In this document: positions 1 to 7,801 of the stretch, piece after piece
Position numbering within the stretch: position 1 is the stretch's first letter
How the letters are laid out: the number at the start of each line of letters is the position of its first letter
Source: Massilia sp. Root335
Lineage (GTDB): Bacteria; Pseudomonadota; Gammaproteobacteria; Burkholderiales; Burkholderiaceae_D
Reading direction: 5' to 3'
DNA: 64,000 bases
Assembly (NCBI RefSeq): GCF_001425685.1
Contig: NZ_LMCY01000048.1
Location: 17,114 to 81,113 of the forward strand
Program-made: the position numbers and the translations under genes
The notes under the pieces: generated by a model
What the model was told of the DNA's origin: nothing
The model's database searches: none
What the model saw: the letters and a program-made list of their open reading frames with translations, nothing else

Positions 1-1
1 G

Positions 2-832
2 CACGACGCCGGCCGCGCCGCCGGCGTGGCGAAGGTGTGGGTCGCCTCCGCGCCGCACCTGGCGCACGGGCTCGCGGAAAACGTCGCCGCCCAGGCGCTG
101 CAATTGTTGGCGCAGGAGGCGTACACCCACGTGCTGGCGGCGGCCAGCACCTTCGGCAAAAGCGTCATGCCGCGCATCGCGGCCGCCCTGGATGCGGGAC
201 AGATCTCGGAAGTCACGCGGGTGGTCGCGCCCGACGTGTTCGAGCGTCCGATCTACGCCGGCAACGCGATCGCGACCGTGCAGGCGCTGGACGCCGTCAA
301 GGTGCTCACCGTGCGCGCCACCAGCTTCGCCGCGGCGCCGCCCGGTGACGCCGCGGCGGTCGTGCAGGCCGTGGCGGCGGTGGAAGATGCCGGCACGTCG
401 CGCTTCGTCTCGCTCGAACGCACGTCGTCCGGCCGGGCGGAACTGGGCTCGGCGCGCGTCGTCGTGGCGGGCGGACGCGGCCTCGGTTCCGGCGCCAGCT
501 TCAAGCTGCTGGAACCGCTGGCCGACGCACTGGGCGCCGCCATCGGCGCCTCGCGCGCGGCCGTCGACGCCGGCTTTGCAGCCAACGACCTGCAGATCGG
601 CCAGACCGGCAAGATCGTCGCGCCCGCGCTGTACATCGCGATCGGCATTTCCGGCGCCATCCAGCACCTGGCCGGCATCGGCGACGCAAAGATCATCGTC
701 GCCATCAACAAGGATCCGGAAGCGCCGATCTTCGGCGTGGCGGATTACGGCATCGTCGGCGACCTGTTCGACGTCGTGCCCGCGCTGCTGACGGCATTGC
801 GGGAGGAACAACAGAAACGGCTGGCTGCCTAG
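2..832 (+). CDS. etfA: Electron transfer flavoprotein alpha subunit (5' end outside window)
   Basis: Alpha subunit of the heterodimeric electron transfer flavoprotein, which carries FAD and passes electrons from acyl-CoA and other dehydrogenases to ETF-quinone oxidoreductase. The frame is open from base 2 without an upstream stop, and the sequence before the GTG at 26 (HDAGRAAGVAKVWVA) already reads like the family, so the true start lies before the window. The C-terminal FAD domain is complete: GGRGLGSG, the QIGQTGKIVAPALYIAIGIS segment, and the INKDPEAPIF...ADYGIVGD end. etfB would be expected just upstream, as is usual, but is not visible. The identification is firm. Confidence 0.95.
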   Translation, partial: HDAGRAAGVAKVWVASAPHLAHGLAENVAAQALQLLAQEAYTHVLAAASTFGKSVMPRIAAALDAGQISEVTRVVAPDVFERPIYAGNAIATVQALDAVKVLTVRATSFAAAPPGDAAAVVQAVAAVEDAGTSRFVSLERTSSGRAELGSARVVVAGGRGLGSGASFKLLEPLADALGAAIGASRAAVDAGFAANDLQIGQTGKIVAPALYIAIGISGAIQHLAGIGDAKIIVAINKDPEAPIFGVADYGIVGDLFDVVPALLTALREEQQKRLAA

Positions 833-846
833 TTATTTTTTTCGCG

Positions 847-876
847 AAACTCATCATAACCAGTTATAATGAGTTT
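847..876 (+). promoter_or_regulatory. Palindrome containing a consensus -10 box, upstream of the TauE/SafE gene
   Basis: Two 15-base arms (847-861 and 862-876) form an inverted repeat with two mismatched pairs and no loop. A perfect TATAAT lies inside the right arm at 865-870, about 38 bases before the ATG at 908. A palindrome over a -10 box suggests a repressor-controlled promoter. The run of T after the right arm means a weak terminator for etfA is the alternative, but the stem is AT-rich. Confidence 0.45.
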
Positions 877-907
877 TTCCTGACCGACCTGATGGGGCGC
901 CCTGCCG

Positions 908-1651
908 ATGCATACCGGACTTGCACTGATCTCCATTGCCATCGGCGTCCTGGTCGGTGCGGCCGGCGTCGGCGGCTTTTTCATGCCGCCAGCCTTGACA
1001 CTGCTGACGGACATGGACATCCACCGGAGCATGGCGCTGTCGCTGTTCACCTTCATCTTCACCGGCATCGCGGGTGCGCTTTATTTCCACAGAAAAGGCA
1101 GCCTGGACTGGACGCTGGTACGGCCGGTGTGCCTCGGCGCGGCGGCGACGGGCTATGCCGGCGCATGGCTCGGCCATCGTCTCGACACCGCGTCGCTGTC
1201 GACGGTGCTGGCCGCGGTGATCCTCGTCGTCGGCACGTACACGTCGCTAGCCGGCGGTGACCGGGCGGTGCTCGCCGTGCCGCGCAGCGCGCGCCGGCGC
1301 CGGCTGATCCTGGCGGCGATCGGCGCCGTCACGGGATTCTTTTCCGGCCTCACCGGCATCGGCGGCCCGGTGCTGTCCGTGCCGCTGATGGTCCTGTGCG
1401 GCTATTCCGTGCTGACCGCGATCGGCGTCGGACAGGTGCTGCAAACGGTCGGCGCGTTGTCCGGCTCGCTCGCCAACCTGCATTACGCCGGCATCGATTA
1501 TCGGCTTGCCGCCTTCGTCGTCGCCTTTGAAATCGTGGGCGTGCTGGCGGGCGCCATCGTCATCCACCGCCTCGACGGCACCCTGGTCAAGCGCCTCGTT
1601 GGCGGACTGTGCATGGTGGCCGGTTGCGGGTTCATCCTGCGCAGCCTGTAG
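908..1651 (+). CDS. TauE/SafE (TSUP) family permease
   Basis: A 247-residue inner-membrane protein of the TSUP family, whose members move sulfite, sulfoacetate, organosulfur anions or related small anions. The family's internal duplication is visible: GAAGVGGFFMPPAL near residues 18-31 and GLTGIGGPVLSVPL near 148-161 are the two glycine-rich repeats, each followed by hydrophobic helices. Hydrophobic segments span the length, with a basic cytoplasmic patch (RRRR) near residue 130 separating the halves. It stands alone between etfA and a SnoaL-like gene, so the context does not name a substrate. The palindromic promoter suggests control by a DNA-binding regulator that is not encoded next to it. 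Confidence 0.85.
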   Translation: MHTGLALISIAIGVLVGAAGVGGFFMPPALTLLTDMDIHRSMALSLFTFIFTGIAGALYFHRKGSLDWTLVRPVCLGAAATGYAGAWLGHRLDTASLSTVLAAVILVVGTYTSLAGGDRAVLAVPRSARRRRLILAAIGAVTGFFSGLTGIGGPVLSVPLMVLCGYSVLTAIGVGQVLQTVGALSGSLANLHYAGIDYRLAAFVVAFEIVGVLAGAIVIHRLDGTLVKRLVGGLCMVAGCGFILRSL

Positions 1652-1725
1652 GCGGTCGTTCCGGCCGCCTCGCCACCCGGACTGCCGTTCCATGGCAGAA
1701 TCGAATTTTCGACTTGCCACGCACC

Positions 1726-2103
1726 ATGTCCGCCCCGACCTCCCCCGACGCCGTCGTCCAGCGCCAGCTCGACGCCTACAACGCCCGCGACCTCGACGCC
1801 CTGCTCGCGACCTATGCGCCCGACGCGCGCCAGTACGAATTGCCGGCGACATTGCTGGCCACGGGCCATGCGGCAATGCGCCCCCGCTTCGCGGCGCGCT
1901 TCCAGGAGCCGGACCTGCACGCGCGCCTGCTGCAGCGTGTCGTGATGGGCAACATCGTCATCGACCACGAGACGGTCACCCGCAACTTTCCCGAAGGCCG
2001 GGGCGAGGTCGACCTCGTTGCGATCTACGAAGTGGTCGACGGCCTGATCCGCTCGCAGACGGTGCAGGTCAGCAACCAGCGCCTCGACGCGCAAGCGGGC
2101 TGA
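1726..2103 (+). CDS. Nuclear transport factor 2 / SnoaL-like small protein
   Basis: A 125-residue protein starting at the ATG that gives MSAPTSPDAVVQRQLDAYNARDLDALLATYAPDA. The frame is open further upstream, but that part is GC-driven noise. The start of the protein is the classic opening of the cone-shaped NTF2/SnoaL fold: a helix with AYNARDLDA followed by YAPDA. The later pattern of a GEVDLVAIYEVVDGLI strand with a final SNQRLD segment fits too. Members include ketosteroid isomerases, polyketide cyclases and many proteins of unknown role. The substrate cannot be told from the sequence. The next gene, a secreted peptidase, is 42 bases downstream and need not be related. Confidence 0.75.
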   Translation: MSAPTSPDAVVQRQLDAYNARDLDALLATYAPDARQYELPATLLATGHAAMRPRFAARFQEPDLHARLLQRVVMGNIVIDHETVTRNFPEGRGEVDLVAIYEVVDGLIRSQTVQVSNQRLDAQAG

Positions 2104-2145
2104 ATCGGTGTAAAGTTGAGCATCATTTTTTTTGGAAAGATCACG

Positions 2146-3441
2146 ATGCGCAAGATGGCGGGGGCGGTGCTGGCGGCGCTGGCGTGCGTCCAGGCGGCAC
2201 ATGCCGACGGGCTCGATCCGACCGAGCAGAGAATCGTCGCCGAGGTCAGGGCGCATGCGCCGCAGACCCTCGACCTGCTCCGGCAGAGCGTCCTCATCAA
2301 CAGCGGCACGATGAATACGCGCGGCGTGCGCGACGTCGGCCAGCTGTTCCGCAAGCAGTTCGACGAGCTCGGCTTCAGCACGCGCTGGATCGACCTGCCG
2401 CCCGGGATGCACCGCGCCGGCCACCTCGTCGCGACGCGCGACGGGAACCGGGGCAAGCGCCTGCTGCTGCTCGGCCACCTCGACACCGTGTTCGAGCCGG
2501 GCGCCGACGTGCCGATGTGGAAACGCGACGGCGACAGGGTGCGCGGCCAGGGCGTCTCCGACATGAAGGGCGGCGACGTGATCGTCATCGAAGCGCTGCG
2601 CGCGCTGCAACGCGCGGGCGCCCTCGACGGCGCGCGCATCGCCGTCATGTTCACGGGCGACGAGGAAGAAGCGGGCAATCCGAAAAGCGTCTCGCGCGGC
2701 GACATGGCGGAACTCGCCAGACGCAGCGACGTCGCGCTCAGCTTCGAGGGCAGCATCATCGACAAGGACGGCATGGCCACCGCCACCGTGGGTCGGCGCG
2801 CGACGGCCACGTGGGAGCTGGACGTCAAGGGGCGCCAGGGCCATTCGATGGCCGTGTTCGGCGCCAACGGCTACGGCGCCGTGTACGAGACGGCCCGCAT
2901 CCTGGACGCGTTCCGCCAGCAGGTGATCGAGCCGGGCCTCACGTTCAACCCGGGCGTGATCCTGGGCGGCACCGAGGTCGCGTTCGACGCCGCCGCCTCG
3001 CGCGGCACCGCGTTCGGCAAGACGAACGTGATCGCCAACACGGCCACCGTGAAAGGCGACCTGCGCTACCTGGACTACCCGCAGCGCGACCGCGCCCACG
3101 CGCGCATGCAGGCGATCGTCGCGCAGAACCTGCCCGGCACGAGCGCCACCATCACGTTCCACGACTCCTACCCGCCCATGGCCGTCACACCGGGCAACCT
3201 GAAACTGCTGGACCTGTACTCGCGCGCCAGCCAGGACGCCGGACTGGGTCCGATCGGCGCCGTGCCGGCCGAGGCGCGCGGCGCCGGCGACGTCCAGTTC
3301 GTGGCGCCGCTCGTCGACAGCCTCGACGGCCTCGGTGCGAGCGGCAACGGCGCCCATTCGCCGAACGAAGACCTGGACGTGGGTTCGATCGAACGGGGTG
3401 CCGTGCGCGCGGCATTGCTGATCTATCGTTTGACCCGCTGA
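2146..3441 (+). CDS. Exported M20-family metallopeptidase (glutamate carboxypeptidase-like)
   Basis: A 431-residue zinc peptidase of the M20/CPG2 group. The start is placed at ATG 2146, preceded by GGAAAG, rather than the TTG at 2116, because it opens a clean signal peptide (MRKMAGAVLAALACVQAAHADG). The two-zinc site can be followed: GHLDTVF near residue 111, GVSDMKGG near 138, the catalytic and bridging glutamates in FTGDEEEAG near 170, a glutamate in SFEGSI, and the last histidine in GAHSPNEDLD near 402. The dimerisation domain sits between them. Carboxypeptidase G2-like enzymes remove C-terminal glutamate from folates or peptides; the actual substrate here is unknown. The product is predicted to be periplasmic. 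Confidence 0.9.
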   Translation: MRKMAGAVLAALACVQAAHADGLDPTEQRIVAEVRAHAPQTLDLLRQSVLINSGTMNTRGVRDVGQLFRKQFDELGFSTRWIDLPPGMHRAGHLVATRDGNRGKRLLLLGHLDTVFEPGADVPMWKRDGDRVRGQGVSDMKGGDVIVIEALRALQRAGALDGARIAVMFTGDEEEAGNPKSVSRGDMAELARRSDVALSFEGSIIDKDGMATATVGRRATATWELDVKGRQGHSMAVFGANGYGAVYETARILDAFRQQVIEPGLTFNPGVILGGTEVAFDAAASRGTAFGKTNVIANTATVKGDLRYLDYPQRDRAHARMQAIVAQNLPGTSATITFHDSYPPMAVTPGNLKLLDLYSRASQDAGLGPIGAVPAEARGAGDVQFVAPLVDSLDGLGASGNGAHSPNEDLDVGSIERGAVRAALLIYRLTR

Positions 3442-3525
3442 ACCCATGGGCGTTGCGGCTGCGGCCTTGACGCCCGTCGAATTCCCTCAACCGGACACGC
3501 TGCCCGTACGGGCTAGAATGCAGAC

Positions 3526-3969
3526 ATGGCACGACTGACACTCACCTTCCCCGAAGACCAGTATTACTACACGTCCCTGCTGACGGTGCGCGTCACCGAC
3601 ATCAACGCCGCGAACCACCTCGGCAACGACTCGATGATCTCGATGATCTCCGAGGCGCGGGCACGCTTCCTGTTCGAATTCGGCGTCCCCGAGACGGAAC
3701 GCGACGGCACGGGCATCATCGTCACCGACCTCGCGACGACGTACCGCGCCGAAGCGCATGCGCGCGACCAGCTGCTGTTCGAAGTGGGCGTCATGGACTT
3801 CAACAAGTACGGCGGCGACATCACGTTCCGCGTCACCCGTCCCAAGGACAAGACCCTCGTCGCGATGGCCAAGCAGGGCTTCGTCTTCTTCAACTACAAG
3901 ACGAGCCAGGTCGTCGCCATGCCGGACGAATTCCGCAGCAAGTTCGAGCGGGTGAACTGGGTGGACTGA
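3526..3969 (+). CDS. Acyl-CoA thioesterase, 4-hydroxybenzoyl-CoA thioesterase-like hotdog fold
   Basis: A 147-residue single hotdog-fold protein. The segment RVTDINAANHLGNDSMISMISEARARFLFEFG is the catalytic loop and long helix of the thioesterase family: the D-x-N-x-x-x-H-x-x-N-D pattern with a following E-x-R. The second half (DLATTYRAEAHARDQLLFEVGV...FNYKT) gives the antiparallel strands. Such enzymes hydrolyse acyl-CoA or aryl-CoA thioesters. The start ATG lies after a short intergenic stretch from the peptidase. There is no neighbour that would point to a pathway, so the substrate is open. Confidence 0.8.
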   Translation: MARLTLTFPEDQYYYTSLLTVRVTDINAANHLGNDSMISMISEARARFLFEFGVPETERDGTGIIVTDLATTYRAEAHARDQLLFEVGVMDFNKYGGDITFRVTRPKDKTLVAMAKQGFVFFNYKTSQVVAMPDEFRSKFERVNWVD

Positions 3970-4007
3970 GCGCCCGCGTATTTTTTTCCGGATAAAAACA
4001 AAAACCT

Positions 4008-4038
4008 GGAACTTTCCCCGCCTCCCGCCGGAATATGG
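4008..4038 (+). promoter_or_regulatory. Candidate ECF-type promoter of the sigma factor operon
   Basis: GGAACTTT at 4008-4015 is a textbook ECF -35 element (GGAAC core). A possible -10 region (ATATGG, about 4033-4038) follows after 17 bases, and the sigma factor ATG is at 4055. The arrangement fits autoregulation of the operon. The -10 assignment is weak. Confidence 0.45.
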
Positions 4039-4054
4039 GTAAACACAACGACCC

Positions 4055-4651
4055 ATGACCACGACCTCGACCCGCTGCGACGACACCGACCTGCTGCGCC
4101 GCATGCGCGGCGGCGCCGCCGACGCCTTCGCGGCCCTGTACCGGCGCCACCAGGGGCCGCTGTACCGCTTCGCGCTGCTGCGCTGCGGCTCGTCCGACAC
4201 GGCCGCCGACGTCGTTCAGGAAACGTTCATGGGTCTGTTGACGGAACGGTTCCGGTTCGATCCGTTGCGCGGCCAGCTGCAGCACTTCCTGTTCGGCGTG
4301 GCGCGCAACCTGATCCTGAAGCACGAAACGGCGCACCAGCGCCACGTGGTGCTGTCCGGCCCGGACGACGAGGACGGCGACGCCGGGTCCGAAGCGCCGG
4401 ACGACGCGGCCTGCCCGCTGGGACGCCTGCTGGACAACGAGGCCGCCGAGGAAGTGCGGCGCGCGCTGGCGCTGCTGGCGCCGCATTACCGCGACGCCGT
4501 CATCCTGTACGAGATGCATGAATTGTCGTACGCCGAAATCGCCGACGTGTGCCAGGTCGACATCGGCACCGTGCGTTCGCGCCTGTCGCGCGGGCGGGCC
4601 GCGCTGGCCAAGCGCCTGGCCGGCTGGCGCGCGGCCGACCGCGCGGCATGA
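4055..4651 (+). CDS. RNA polymerase ECF sigma factor
   Basis: A 198-residue group 4 sigma factor. Region 2 covers roughly residues 8-80 (AFAALYRRHQGPLYRFALLRCG...DVVQETFMGLL, then a WLF-like FLFGVARNLILKH). A linker rich in acidic residues follows (GPDDEDGDAGSEAPDD). Region 4 runs over residues 130-185, with the helix-turn-helix ELSYAEIADVCQVDIGTVRSRLSRGRAAL. It is followed after 14 bases by a single-pass membrane protein and then by an exported protein, the usual order sigma, anti-sigma, target. The GGAAC element upstream suggests it activates its own operon. The inducing signal is unknown. Confidence 0.92.
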   Translation: MTTTSTRCDDTDLLRRMRGGAADAFAALYRRHQGPLYRFALLRCGSSDTAADVVQETFMGLLTERFRFDPLRGQLQHFLFGVARNLILKHETAHQRHVVLSGPDDEDGDAGSEAPDDAACPLGRLLDNEAAEEVRRALALLAPHYRDAVILYEMHELSYAEIADVCQVDIGTVRSRLSRGRAALAKRLAGWRAADRAA

Positions 4652-4665
4652 AAAGGAGAGCCACC

Positions 4666-5154
4666 ATGGACACCCGAAAAACGACGGACCGCGATCCCCT
4701 GTTCGACGCCCTGCGCGCGGAGGTCGGATGTCTGGACACCCCGCGCGGCGTCGAAAAGGCATTGCTGCAGGCCTTCGCCCGCCAGCATCCGCCGCGGCGC
4801 CGCTGGTATCACGGCCTACCCGGACGACGCTGGACGCTGGCGGGCGGCCTGGCGGGCCTCGCGGCCGGCGCGCTCGCGCTGGCGTTCGCCCTGCGGACGC
4901 CGGACGCGGATGGCGGCGGGGCCGGCACGCTCGCCGCGCGCGACGACAGCGGCCCGTTCATCGCGCTCGAGTCGGCCGAGCGCATCGCCGCGGAGCCGGC
5001 GCCGCGCATGGTCGCCGCCGACGTGCCGCGCGCGAGCCTGGCCGCGCTGGGCGTGCCGCTGACGCCGGAAAACGCGGGCGATTCGGTGCGTGCCGAGATG
5101 CTGGTCGCGGCCGACGGGCAGCCGCTGGCCCTGCGGCTCAGTTCCATCGAATGA
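4666..5154 (+). CDS. Membrane-anchored putative anti-sigma factor
   Basis: A 162-residue protein starting at an ATG with a strong AAAGGAG site at 4652-4658. About 55 cytosolic residues with few features (DPLFDALRAEVGCLDTPRGVEKALLQAFARQ) precede one hydrophobic helix around residues 56-78, then a periplasmic part of about 85 residues. This topology and the place directly after an ECF sigma gene support an anti-sigma role. No clear zinc-binding HxxxCxxC motif is present, so it is not a standard ZAS-domain protein. The function is inferred from context. Confidence 0.6.
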   Translation: MDTRKTTDRDPLFDALRAEVGCLDTPRGVEKALLQAFARQHPPRRRWYHGLPGRRWTLAGGLAGLAAGALALAFALRTPDADGGGAGTLAARDDSGPFIALESAERIAAEPAPRMVAADVPRASLAALGVPLTPENAGDSVRAEMLVAADGQPLALRLSSIE

Positions 5155-5175
5155 CCTGATCGACAAGAGGATGTC

Positions 5176-6201
5176 ATGACAACCAAGAAATTGATACTTG
5201 CGCTGCTGCTGTCCAGCATCGTTGCACCGGTGCTGGCCGAAGACACGGCCGGTGCGGCAGGCAAAGGGCATCTCGAAGTGCGCCGCGACGGCACCACGAT
5301 CATGCGTGCCGACGCGATCGCCACCGCGCCCGACGGCACCGTTACCGGCTGGATGCGCCCCGTCAGGAATGCGCCGTACAGCGCCCAGGTCGTCCGCGAA
5401 CGCTCGCAAAACCTCCCCGACGGCAACCAGATCGACGTCCGCCGCGGCCCGATGGCGGCCTACCGCGACAGCGCGGGCCGCACGCGCCAGGACATCGTCG
5501 ACGACAAGGGCGAGCTGCAGGCAGTGAAAATCGACGATCCGGCCGCCGGTCTGAACTGGGTTCTGAAGCCCAGGGAGCGCGTCGCCATCAAGCTCGACCG
5601 GCATCATCCCGTCAACGCCGCCGACGCACGCGCCCGCGCCGCTCGGATGCGCCAGGACGGCACGCTGCCGTCGATCGAGCGGAGCACGACCCCGGACGGC
5701 CAGCAGGAGGTCATCGTCAAGCGCGTCGTGCGCGCCGGTCCGGACGCCCGCCAGCGTACGCAGGAAGACGTCCGCATCCAGGTCCCCAGGGCGTTCGCGG
5801 AAAGCGGCGCGGCGGTGCGCGACATGCAGATGCGGGTGGCGCCGCTGGCCAGCGCGTTCGACGACCTCAAGTGGGCGTCGAAGGCCGTGACGAAAGACCT
5901 GGGCACGCGCGACTTCGGCGGCATCAAGGCCGAGGGCAAGCTGCGCAGCTACGAGATCCCGGCCGGCGCGATCGGCAACCGCAACCCGATCGTCGTCGCG
6001 GACGAGACGTGGACGGCGCCCGACCTGCAGGTGACGGTCTACACCAAGCACAGCGACCCGCGCAGCGGCGACGCCGTGTTCCGCCTCGAAAACATCAGGC
6101 GCGAGGAACCGCCCGCCGCCCTGTTCACCGTCCCGGCCGACTACACGGTGCGCGAGGCGGGTGCCCGCTGGCGGGACAAGACGGGCAGCAAGACACCATA
6201 G
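5176..6201 (+). CDS. Exported protein of the ECF operon, function unknown
   Basis: A 341-residue protein with a signal peptide (MTTKKLILALLLSSIVAPVLAED). It is the last gene of the three-gene sigma operon, 21 bases after the anti-sigma candidate. The middle holds YRDSAGRTRQD and LNWVLKPRERVAIKL. The C-terminal third holds LGTRDFGGIKAEGKLRSYEI, IPAGAIGN, ADETWTAPDLQVTVYTKHSDPRSGD and LFTVPADYTV. This pattern recurs in exported proteins of several phyla, often beside ECF sigma genes, but I know no assigned function. Its stop lies 3 bases from the stop of the convergent DUF3016 gene. A periplasmic envelope-stress role is inference. Confidence 0.65.
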   Translation: MTTKKLILALLLSSIVAPVLAEDTAGAAGKGHLEVRRDGTTIMRADAIATAPDGTVTGWMRPVRNAPYSAQVVRERSQNLPDGNQIDVRRGPMAAYRDSAGRTRQDIVDDKGELQAVKIDDPAAGLNWVLKPRERVAIKLDRHHPVNAADARARAARMRQDGTLPSIERSTTPDGQQEVIVKRVVRAGPDARQRTQEDVRIQVPRAFAESGAAVRDMQMRVAPLASAFDDLKWASKAVTKDLGTRDFGGIKAEGKLRSYEIPAGAIGNRNPIVVADETWTAPDLQVTVYTKHSDPRSGDAVFRLENIRREEPPAALFTVPADYTVREAGARWRDKTGSKTP

Positions 6202-6204
6202 ACG

Positions 6205-6696
6205 TCAGCGCTTGCGGACCGGCGCGATCGTCTTGCCGAACCAGTCGTCGATCATCTGCTTCTCGTAGCGCAGCGGCTCCGAATCGAAGTAGTGGTTGTA
6301 GGTCTGCTGGTAATTCATGTCCTGCAGCTGCGCCTGGCCGCTCTTGAGCACCTGGCCGTTCTGCTCGACCGCGTAATTCAGCTCCATGCGCGGCCAGTCC
6401 GCGCGGCCGCTCAGCACGCGCAGGTCGCGGCCCAGACGGATGCTCGGGATGAGGCGGCCGGCCGGGTCGAAATCCGTGATCTCGATGCGCAGGTCCTGGC
6501 CCGGCGGCAGGTTCTCGCCCAGCTTCTTGAAGTGGTCCGCGATCTGGTCCAGCATCTCCTTGCGCTCCCACGTCGGGAACGGCAAATCATGGAAATTCTC
6601 GGGGTGGACCCACGTCACGCTGACCGCGGCCGACGCGCTGCCCGCGGCCAGCGCCAGCAGGCCCGCCAGGGCCATCGTCTTCATGAACGTTTTCAT
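6205..6696 (-). CDS. Exported DUF3016-domain protein
   Basis: A 163-residue protein with a signal peptide (MKTFMKTMALAGLLALAAGSASA) and a mature part that fits DUF3016: VSVTWVHPENFHDLPF near the start, then a helix (MLDQIADHFKKLGENL), PPGQDLRIEITDFDPAGRL, and a polar C-terminus with QDMNYQQTYNHYFDSEPLRYEKQMIDDW. AAGGAAG sits 7 bases before the ATG. The role of DUF3016 proteins is unknown; they are common in beta- and gammaproteobacteria as single genes. It is monocistronic here and convergent with the ECF operon, with almost no room for a terminator between them. Confidence 0.85.
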   Translation of the reverse strand: MKTFMKTMALAGLLALAAGSASAAVSVTWVHPENFHDLPFPTWERKEMLDQIADHFKKLGENLPPGQDLRIEITDFDPAGRLIPSIRLGRDLRVLSGRADWPRMELNYAVEQNGQVLKSGQAQLQDMNYQQTYNHYFDSEPLRYEKQMIDDWFGKTIAPVRKR

Positions 6697-6886
6697 GATG
6701 TCTTCCTTTCTTTCTCTGTCATCGAACTGCTGCCACCGTTAATACCTGATTCTTATACGCCGGTTTCCATCCCGGTGTCCGTTACAAGATCGTCAAAGTT
6801 TGTATCGAAATGTTAGTCCCCGCACAGGTGCCTCGAGCTCTTGCACAGCACAATTCCGACAGGCTCAACATCAGCAAGGACACATC

Positions 6887-7624
6887 ATGCCGGAAGGCCC
6901 GTCGCTGGTCATCCTGAAAGAGCAGACGGCCCGGTTCGTGGGCCAGGAGATCGTGCGTGCCGACGGCAATACCGGGGCCATCGACACGGCACGCCTCGTC
7001 GGCCAGCCCATCGTTGCGCTGCGCACGTGGGGCAAACACTTCCTGATCCAGACGCCGGCGATGGTCGTGCGCATCCATTTCCTCCTGTTCGGCACGTACC
7101 GGGTGAACGAGCGGCGCGACAAGCCCCCGCGCCTGTCGCTCGGTTTCGCCGACGGCGGCGAGCTGAATTTCTATGCCTGCTCCGTGAAGGAAATCGACAG
7201 CGACATCGACGCGTCGTACGACTGGGCCGCGGACGTCATGTCGGATGCCTGGGACCCGGCCAAGGCGCGCAAGAAGCTCAGAGCGGCGCCCGGGACGCTC
7301 GCCTGCGACGCCCTGCTCGACCAGGATATCTTTGCCGGCGTCGGCAACATCATCAAGAACGAGGTGCTGTTCCGCATCCGGGTGCATCCGCTGTCGACGG
7401 TGGGTGCGCTGCCGCCGGCCAAGCTGCGCGCGCTCGTGCAGGAGGCGCGCCAGTACAGCTTCGACTTCCTCGAATGGAAGAAGGCGTTCACCCTTAAACA
7501 ACATTGGCTGGCGCATAACAAGAAGATGTGCCCCCGCTGCCATATTCCATTTCATAAAGCCCACCTGGGACGGACGAACCGGCGCAGCTTCTGGTGCGAG
7601 CGCTGCCAGAAGCTGTACACATGA
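6887..7624 (+). CDS. nei: Endonuclease VIII / formamidopyrimidine-DNA glycosylase family protein
   Basis: A 245-residue base-excision repair glycosylase and AP lyase. The start is ATG 6887 because the family needs its N-terminal proline nucleophile: MPEGPS places Pro2 and Glu3 directly after the initiator. AAGGA lies 6 bases upstream. The helix-two-turn-helix appears as CDALLDQDIFAGVGNIIKNEVLFR, with the conserved DQ...GVGNI.NE. The C-terminal zinc finger is intact: CPRCHIPFHKAHLGRTNRRSFWCERCQKLYT, with two CxxC pairs and the family arginine. MPEG-P-S and overall length favour Nei over MutM, which would prefer oxidised pyrimidines, but substrate preference cannot be proved by eye. Confidence 0.88.
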   Translation: MPEGPSLVILKEQTARFVGQEIVRADGNTGAIDTARLVGQPIVALRTWGKHFLIQTPAMVVRIHFLLFGTYRVNERRDKPPRLSLGFADGGELNFYACSVKEIDSDIDASYDWAADVMSDAWDPAKARKKLRAAPGTLACDALLDQDIFAGVGNIIKNEVLFRIRVHPLSTVGALPPAKLRALVQEARQYSFDFLEWKKAFTLKQHWLAHNKKMCPRCHIPFHKAHLGRTNRRSFWCERCQKLYT

Positions 7625-7801
7625 GCGGCGTAAATGATAGGGAAGCAACACGTTGCGACATTGTGACTTATTGCACCGCGTCATTAATATTTCTTGTTGT
7701 TAATGGTCACTGCTCATACTACAATCATTTCAGATCGGTGCTGCCGTAACGCAATACCGTCGCTCTTTTGACCTGACACGTTCACGAAATTGGATCGTCT
7801 T

